DNA from: JAWLFI01 sp964626595
Lineage (GTDB): Bacteria; Bacteroidota; Bacteroidia; Chitinophagales; Saprospiraceae
Length of the DNA: 19,222 nt
Reading direction: 5' to 3'
NCBI GenBank assembly: GCA_964626595.1
Contig: CAZVFU010000044.1
Coordinates: forward strand, 1 to 19,222
The notes below the pieces were generated by a model, which worked only from the letters and a program-made list of their open reading frames with translations, ran no database searches and was not told the DNA's origin. The position numbers and the translations under genes are program-made. This document shows positions 15,079 to 19,222 of the stretch, in pieces. The stretch's first letter is position 1; each line of letters opens with the position of its first letter.

Positions 15079-16623
15079 ATGAATAAAGAAGCACAAGATC
15101 AACTCCATCAGAAGAGAGCGGAAGCTTTGAAGGGGGGAGGACAGGACCGTATAGATCGACAGCATGAGAAGGGTAAGTTAACCGCCCGCGAACGGATTGA
15201 ACTTCTGATGGATCCCGGTTCTTTTGAAGAGATTGGCATGTTTGTGACCCACCGATCTATTGATTTCGGTATGGAAAAGAAAAAATTTTTGGGAGACGGA
15301 GTGATCACAGGCTATGGCACAGTAAGCGGTCGGGCAATTTATGTTTTTGCTCAGGATTTTACTGTATTCGGCGGTGCTTTGAGCGAAACACATGCAGAAA
15401 AGATCTGTAAGGTGATGGATCTGGCTTTGCAAAATCAAGTCCCCATCATTGGGCTGAACGACTCAGGCGGAGCACGCATACAGGAGGGGGTGAGTTCTTT
15501 AGGTGGCTATGCCGATATTTTTTATCGCAACACTTTGGTTTCTGGCAAGATTCCTCAGATATCAGCTATTATGGGGCCCTGTGCGGGCGGAGCAGTCTAT
15601 TCTCCGGCAATAACCGACTTTACGATTATGGTTGACCAGAGCTCCTATATGTTTGTAACAGGTCCAAACGTCGTAAAAACGGTAACCAATGAGGAGGTCA
15701 GCGCCGAAGAGCTGGGAGGGGCACAAACGCATGCTACAAAAAGTGGAGTAACTCACCTCGTTGCAAAAAATGAGATTGATTGCATCGAGCAACTTAAGTC
15801 TTTGCTGTCATTTTTACCGCAACATTGTGATGCGAAAGCGCCTAGACTCCCATATACCTTAGGGGAAGAAGTCCGCTATGAGTTAGATGATATTGTGCCA
15901 GAGAATCCCAACCAGCCCTATGATATAAAAGACGTTATTCGCGGTGTTAGTGATGAAGAATCTTTTTTTGAAATACATGAAGGTTTTGCTGACAACATTG
16001 TTGTTGGATTTACCCGAATTGCCGGTCGATCAGTGGGAATAGTTGCTAATCAGCCGTATAGTTTAGCCGGTGTACTTGATGTTGATTCGAGTCGAAAAGG
16101 AGCTCGATTTGTTCGTTTTTGCGATGCTTTCAATATTCCTCTAGTTGTATTTGTGGATGTTCCCGGTTTCTTGCCAGGTACAGATCAAGAATGGAAGGGG
16201 ATAATTACAAATGGAGCCAAGTTGTTATATGCTTTTTCGGAAGCTACAGTTCCGCGCTTTACTGTGATCACCCGAAAAGCGTATGGTGGAGCATATGATG
16301 TGATGAATTCAAAACATATCGGGGCTGATATGAATTTTGCCTGGCCTACTGCAGAGATAGCCGTCATGGGTGCAAAAGGGGCAAGTGAAATCATATTTAG
16401 AAAAGAAATTAAAGAATCAGACCATCCTGAAGAAACTTTGGCAAGCAGGGAAAAAGAGTATGCTGAAAAATTTGCGCATCCTTATCGCGCTGCTGAGCGA
16501 GGGTTTATTGATGATGTGATCGAGCCTCGTATGACTCGGAAAAAACTAATTCTTGCATTGGATGTTTGTAAAGGTAAAGCAGTTAATCAAATCAAAAAAA
16601 AGCACGGAAATATTCCACTTTAA
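15079..16623 (+). CDS. pccB: Acyl-CoA carboxylase beta (carboxyltransferase) subunit, propionyl-CoA type
   Basis: A 514-residue carboxyltransferase that moves CO2 from carboxybiotin to an acyl-CoA. The crotonase-like N half carries the oxyanion motif SGGARIQEGVSSLGGY (129-144) and GPCAGGAVYSPAITDF (166-181); the C half carries VDVPGFLPGTDQEW (359-372) and KAYGGAYDVM (400-409). D407 in AYDVM matches the residue that favours propionyl-CoA in actinobacterial PccB/AccD5, so propionyl-CoA is the likely substrate, giving methylmalonyl-CoA. The biotin carboxylase/BCCP partner is not in the window; a methylmalonyl-CoA decarboxylase alpha subunit role is an alternative. The length is normal. It starts two bases after the glycosyltransferase stop; the reason for that pairing is not evident. 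Confidence 0.9.
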   Translation: MNKEAQDQLHQKRAEALKGGGQDRIDRQHEKGKLTARERIELLMDPGSFEEIGMFVTHRSIDFGMEKKKFLGDGVITGYGTVSGRAIYVFAQDFTVFGGALSETHAEKICKVMDLALQNQVPIIGLNDSGGARIQEGVSSLGGYADIFYRNTLVSGKIPQISAIMGPCAGGAVYSPAITDFTIMVDQSSYMFVTGPNVVKTVTNEEVSAEELGGAQTHATKSGVTHLVAKNEIDCIEQLKSLLSFLPQHCDAKAPRLPYTLGEEVRYELDDIVPENPNQPYDIKDVIRGVSDEESFFEIHEGFADNIVVGFTRIAGRSVGIVANQPYSLAGVLDVDSSRKGARFVRFCDAFNIPLVVFVDVPGFLPGTDQEWKGIITNGAKLLYAFSEATVPRFTVITRKAYGGAYDVMNSKHIGADMNFAWPTAEIAVMGAKGASEIIFRKEIKESDHPEETLASREKEYAEKFAHPYRAAERGFIDDVIEPRMTRKKLILALDVCKGKAVNQIKKKHGNIPL

Positions 16624-16637
16624 AAAAACAATTAATC

Positions 16638-17339
16638 ATGAAAAATTATCTACTTGTCCTTTACTTTTTTCTCTTTAGTCTTTCAAGTTCTATAGCGCAA
16701 AGTGATGTGATGATCCAAGATCGACTTTTTAAATCTCAGCCTCAAAGCGCATTTGTAGTTTCTCTTGAGCGAACCGGTATAAAAGATAAAGATATGGTAA
16801 AAGAGTGGGAGAGCTATTTAAAAGAGTTCGATAGCAAAGTCGACTTTGATAAGGATGCTAAAATGTATGTTTCTGAAGATGCTCAGGTTACAGCCATTTC
16901 TAATGGACCTCTTCAAGTATTCATGAGGAAAAATAACCTTTCAGATCAGCAAACCGAATTTTCAGTTTGGATAAAAGACGCAAATGGTAACTTCGTTGGG
17001 AGTAATGCTTCAGATGCTAAAGAAAGCATGGCTTCTCAATGGGTATTGAACTATGCCATCAATATCAAGAGAAATCAGATCAAAGAATTACTGGATGATA
17101 TGGAGGATGATCTCGAATCAATTACTGATGATAAAGAAGATTTGGATGATGACATCAAATCCAGAGAAGAAGAAATAAAAGATTTAAGAGAGGATATTAA
17201 AGACGAGGAAGAAAAAATCAAGGAAGCCAAAAAAGAACTACCTGGAGTGGAGGAAAAGCTGAGAGCTCAAACAGCAGAAGTTGAGAAATTGAAGCGTACG
17301 TTGCAGGAATTAGAATCTAGGAAAAAGGAGATGAATTAG
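16638..17339 (+). CDS. Secreted hypothetical protein with a charged C-terminal coiled coil
   Basis: I do not recognise this 233-residue protein. It has a type I signal peptide (MKNYLLVLYFFLFSLSSSIA, cleavage probably before Q21). Residues 22-145 form a mixed domain that includes AFVVSLERTGIKDKDMVKEW and the QWVLNYAINIKRNQIKEL transition. Residues about 146-232 are a long heptad-like helix very rich in Asp, Glu and Lys (DDMEDDLESITDDKEDLDDD, then repeated EEEIKDLREDIKDEE), most simply a periplasmic coiled coil. It starts 14 bases after the carboxyltransferase stop and could share its transcript, or carry its own promoter. No key catalytic motif is visible. Confidence 0.7.
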   Translation: MKNYLLVLYFFLFSLSSSIAQSDVMIQDRLFKSQPQSAFVVSLERTGIKDKDMVKEWESYLKEFDSKVDFDKDAKMYVSEDAQVTAISNGPLQVFMRKNNLSDQQTEFSVWIKDANGNFVGSNASDAKESMASQWVLNYAINIKRNQIKELLDDMEDDLESITDDKEDLDDDIKSREEEIKDLREDIKDEEEKIKEAKKELPGVEEKLRAQTAEVEKLKRTLQELESRKKEMN

Positions 17340-17429
17340 GATATAATTCTAGTTGAATAGTAGATAGTTTTCGTTTTTTTTTCTTACTTTAATGAAGTGA
17401 ATCTAATCTTTTAATCACAATTCTCATCT

Positions 17430-18044
17430 ATGATTTTCAATATCCATCCAGAAAACCCCCAAAAGCGAAAAATTCAAGCTGTAACCGAAATTTTAAAAGA
17501 TGGAGGCGTCATTATCTATCCAACTGACTCTGTTTATGGTTTAGGGTGTGATTTTGCGAATGCTGAAGCAGTGGATCGGATTTGTAAACTCAGAGATTTA
17601 GATCCGGTAAAGGCAAATTTGACCTTTATTTGTAAAGATATTTCTCAGGTATCAGAGTATACAGCTCAGATGAATAATGAAACGTTTCGACTCATGAAGC
17701 GTAACCTTCCGGGTCCGTTTACATTCATTTTGAGGTCGAATAACTCAGTACCTAAGATGTTTAAGAATAAAAAGAGGACGGTTGGTGTGCGTATTCCAGA
17801 GAATAACATAGCACTGCAATTAGCGGAGCAGTTAGGCCGGCCCCTTTTGAGTACCTCCTTAAAAGCTGATGAGGAAATCAGAGAATATTTTACAGACCCC
17901 AAGCTTATCGAGGAGAAGTTTGGAAACCAAGTTGATGCTGTCATAGATGGGGGCATTGGCAGTCTCGATCCTTCAGCTGTCGTGGATTGCACGGGGGATG
18001 ACCCATTGTTGGTGCGTTCTGGGATAAAGAAGTTGCGAATGTAA
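17430..18044 (+). CDS. Sua5/YciO/YrdC family protein, probable threonylcarbamoyl-AMP synthase
   Basis: A 204-residue YrdC-fold protein. The TsaC/Sua5 enzymes make threonylcarbamoyl-AMP from Thr, bicarbonate and ATP for the t6A modification of tRNAs that read ANN codons. Visible signatures: GGVIIYPTDSVYGLGCDF (25-42), KANLTFIC (61-68), the RNLPGPFTFIL segment (91-101), GVRIPEN (119-125), LLSTSLK (139-145) and a C-terminal DPSAVVDCTG (180-189). The PTDSVYGLG and KANLTFIC versions and the length resemble the YciO-like branch common in Bacteroidota, where it is annotated as the threonylcarbamoyladenylate synthase; E. coli YciO itself is a weak TsaC, so the role is likely but not certain. It stands 90 bases after the previous gene. 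Confidence 0.85.
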   Translation: MIFNIHPENPQKRKIQAVTEILKDGGVIIYPTDSVYGLGCDFANAEAVDRICKLRDLDPVKANLTFICKDISQVSEYTAQMNNETFRLMKRNLPGPFTFILRSNNSVPKMFKNKKRTVGVRIPENNIALQLAEQLGRPLLSTSLKADEEIREYFTDPKLIEEKFGNQVDAVIDGGIGSLDPSAVVDCTGDDPLLVRSGIKKLRM

Positions 18045-18212
18045 CTTCAGTTTCAGGGAGGACTTATTCTTAGGTACTTTTTTTATTTCTATTTTTCTAG
18101 GTTTGATATCTGTTGTTCAAACGTCACTGAGGACTTCCAAAAATTTACCATTATTATGGGTGTAAACATAGGGTCTTTAAAGGTTTGGGTGGTGAATGGT
18201 GTTATTAGGAAT
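18045..18212. other. Intergenic stretch between the Sua5/YciO gene and the small RNA locus
   Basis: Part of a gene-free gap of about 330 bases (18045-18377). The only structure I see is GTTTGA (18101-18106) with TCAAAC (18117-18122), a 6-bp dyad with a ten-base loop and no U-run, and a repeated GAGGACTT (near 18058 and 18129). I find no convincing terminator for the Sua5/YciO gene. The short open frame starting at 18156 runs through the small RNA and its promoter and does not look coding. Confidence 0.5.
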
Positions 18213-18243
18213 AAAAAAAGCTCGGAGTGGTTGGTCTCCGAGC
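18213..18243 (-). terminator. Strong rho-independent terminator of the small RNA
   Basis: Minus strand: GCTCGGAG (18243-18236), an eight-base loop ACCAACCA (18235-18228), then CTCCGAGC (18227-18220), a perfect 8-bp stem, and seven T (18219-18213). The T-run is only on the minus strand, fixing the direction. It lies over 300 bases past the stop of the minus-strand gene at 18557, too far to be a simple terminator for it. Confidence 0.85.
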
Positions 18244-18286
18244 CGCTTCAAATCTGTAACAGGTTGGTTTTAACGGTTACAGCTAT
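18213..18286 (-). ncRNA. Predicted small RNA of about 74 nt with two stem-loops that both expose ACCAACC
   Basis: Predicted from three independent signals on the minus strand. A -24/-12 promoter at 18312-18297 places the start at about 18286 (A). From there the RNA reads AUAG, then stem-loop 1: CUGUAAC (18282-18276) pairing perfectly with GUUACAG (18260-18254) around a 15-base loop containing ACCAACC. An A/U-rich linker of about ten bases follows. Stem-loop 2 is an 8-bp terminator hairpin whose loop is exactly ACCAACCA, followed by seven U (18219-18213). No start codon with a sensible frame is apparent. The two equal C-rich, unpaired loops suggest base pairing to GGUUGGU in target mRNAs or binding of a loop-reading protein; both are inference. 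I do not recognise a known family. Confidence 0.7.
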
Positions 18287-18296
18287 AAAGATACAA

Positions 18297-18312
18297 TGCA
18301 ACTTTTGTGCCA
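18297..18312 (-). promoter_or_regulatory. Sigma-54 (-24/-12) promoter for the small RNA
   Basis: Minus strand: TGGCAC (18312-18307), five bases AAAAG (18306-18302), TTGCA (18301-18297), preceded by C and followed by T. This matches the sigma-54 consensus YTGGCACGN4TTGCW at every fixed position except the G after TGGCAC, with GG and GC at exactly -24/-12 spacing. The expected start is 12 bases after the -12 C, at 18286, four bases before stem-loop 1. Sigma-54 promoters need an enhancer-binding activator; its site would lie upstream, within or before the Lacal_2735 gene. A small dyad, CTTTA-AAC-TAAAG (18337-18349), lies there but is unproven. Confidence 0.75.
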
Positions 18313-18377
18313 GCTTTTTTGAAATCATCGGACATTCTTTAAACTAAAGGTGGCATTGGGCGTTTTATTGAAAAATT

Positions 18378-18554
18378 ATGTTCGGATTATTTAAGAAGAA
18401 AAGTAAAGTAGAAAAGCTTCAAGAAGAGTATCAGAAGTTAAAAGAAAAGGCCTTTGCTCTTAGTAAAACAGATCGGTCAGCTAGTGATAAATTAACAGCT
18501 AAGGCAGAAGAAATTCTTGAACAGATCGAGGAACTCAGAGCTAGCGAGTCGTGA
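18378..18554 (+). CDS. Lacal_2735 family small protein
   Basis: A 58-residue protein that begins MFGLFKKKSKVEKLQEEYQK and contains KAFALSKTDRSASDKLTAKA before a final acidic helix. The MFGLFKKK start, the central LSKTxRxASD-type motif and the size match what I recall as the Lacal_2735 family of Bacteroidota, which has no known function. The sequence is almost all helix-forming, with a basic N-terminus and heptad-like spacing, so a small helical or membrane-surface protein is likely. Its start lies 66 bases from the divergent small RNA promoter. It ends two bases before the stop codon of the convergent gene at 18557. Confidence 0.85.
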   Translation: MFGLFKKKSKVEKLQEEYQKLKEKAFALSKTDRSASDKLTAKAEEILEQIEELRASES

Positions 18555-18556
18555 CC

Positions 18557-19222
18557 TTATTCGGCTAAGATTTCGATTTTTTTACGAGTTCTTTCAACGG
18601 TTTTGTGTAGGGTTGTGAAAAATTTATTTCGCCTTTTCTCCTCGGGTCCAGAAAGTTTTGCGCTTTTAGTGATCAGCTTCTCAAACCATTTTTCTTTATA
18701 GTCGCAGAGTTTTTTGTTCATAGTAACAATAAAGTTTGGGTTGGCAAGAGTAGTATATAAGCTTCTTATACTGGGTGATTTAAAGTAAATGGTATTGTTT
18801 GTATAGATCATCTCATTGTGCAGTACCTTCATTTTCCCCTGTCCAATGGTTGAATCTGGAACTCTTTTTTTCTCTTCTATACACAGGTTTTCTAAATGAT
18901 CTAGCAGTTTGTCCATATCATCACAGAGAACTAAGGCATCCTCTATATTTTCAAAGGAATTGATGTCTGCATGATAGAAAATCTGATTGAGTGTATTATC
19001 TGCAATATTGAGTGACCACAATTCTGTAGTATCCATTTGGCAGTATCCGTTTATGAGCTCGTCCGCATCCTTATTAATGCCGTAAGGAATAAGGTCAAAA
19101 CTAAATTTCAGTTCCTGAAAGGCCGAAATATCCCAAATAGTCTTGCCCCATACATACAGTTTGAATAAAAATAAACGCGGGAAAAAGGCATAATAGAATA
19201 CAGGAATTTCACTTGTTGCATA
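18557..19222 (-). CDS. Unrecognised protein, C-terminal 221 residues; the gene runs off the right edge
   Basis: The minus-strand frame ending in TAA at 18557 stays open without a stop to base 19222. An internal ATG at 19036 gives a 159-residue frame, but the 62 codons upstream (including FYYAFFPRLFLFKLYVWGK and ELKFSFDLIPYGINKDADEL) look equally protein-like, so the true start is probably outside the window. The visible part is hydrophilic, with a Cys/Asp stretch (DALVLCDDMDKLLDHLENLC) and a strongly basic C-terminal helix (EEKRRNKFFTTLHKTVERTR). I do not recognise the family. The stop is two bases from that of Lacal_2735 on the other strand, with no terminator between. Confidence 0.7.
   Translation of the reverse strand, partial: YATSEIPVFYYAFFPRLFLFKLYVWGKTIWDISAFQELKFSFDLIPYGINKDADELINGYCQMDTTELWSLNIADNTLNQIFYHADINSFENIEDALVLCDDMDKLLDHLENLCIEEKKRVPDSTIGQGKMKVLHNEMIYTNNTIYFKSPSIRSLYTTLANPNFIVTMNKKLCDYKEKWFEKLITKSAKLSGPEEKRRNKFFTTLHKTVERTRKKIEILAE

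Noticed and set aside
18101..18122. GTTTGA/TCAAAC dyad as a terminator of the Sua5/YciO gene
   Set aside because: The stem is A/T-rich, has a ten-base loop and no following U-run.
18213..18282. The two stem-loops read as a plus-strand RNA
   Set aside because: On the plus strand there is no T-run after either hairpin and no promoter in front; the promoter and U-run both point to the minus strand.
18156..18347. 63-codon plus-strand open frame
   Set aside because: It crosses the small RNA, its terminator and the sigma-54 promoter on the opposite strand, and its protein shows no family signal.

Overview
The window looks like a chromosomal piece of a Bacteroidota genome, probably Flavobacteriales or a close relative. 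The basis is gene content I recognise as typical of that phylum: a BT_3928-type DoxX-like protein next to a DUF1599 protein, a long (311-residue) NusB, a Lacal_2735-family small protein, and a guaA followed by a periplasmic-binding-like lipoprotein. Start regions are A/T-rich and mostly lack a clear Shine-Dalgarno. Most genes are housekeeping. I see no phage, IS element, CRISPR array, rRNA or tRNA.

Layout. (1) The left edge holds the first 21 codons of a minus-strand gene, probably a hotdog-fold thioesterase. A GC-rich structured repeat follows at about 136-261. (2) A four-gene minus-strand operon (3715 to 276) encodes an EamA/DMT transporter, a YigZ/IMPACT protein, dephospho-CoA kinase and ornithine aminotransferase. 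(3) A divergent six-gene plus-strand run (about 3799 to 11129) encodes a DUF1599 protein, a DoxX/BT_3928 membrane protein, NusB, GMP synthase, a PBP1-like lipoprotein and a succinate-semialdehyde-type dehydrogenase. (4) A 415-base gap (11130-11544) holds a second GC-rich structured element related to the left one. (5) An aspartate-type aminotransferase (minus) is divergent from a plus-strand run: a GT39-like membrane glycosyltransferase with a TPR tail, a propionyl-CoA carboxylase beta-type subunit, a secreted coiled-coil protein and a Sua5/YciO-type protein. (6) The right end holds a likely small RNA gene, a 58-codon Lacal_2735 gene and the 3' part of an unrecognised minus-strand gene that runs off the window.

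The most interesting object is at about 18213-18312 on the minus strand. A near-consensus sigma-54 (-24/-12) promoter, TGGCAC-N5-TTGCA, lies about 12 bases before two perfect stem-loops, the second followed by seven U. This predicts a compact small RNA of about 74 nt. Both hairpin loops carry the same 7-mer, ACCAACC. No protein-coding gene explains these signals together. I do not recognise the RNA as a known family.

The second point of interest is the pair of repeat elements. They share a core, begin with TTTGGGC 11-14 bases after a stop codon in the orientation of the preceding gene, and have different but self-complementary termini. They look like members of one dispersed, structured 3'-UTR family.

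All assignments come from reading the sequence and from recalled family motifs. No database search was run.
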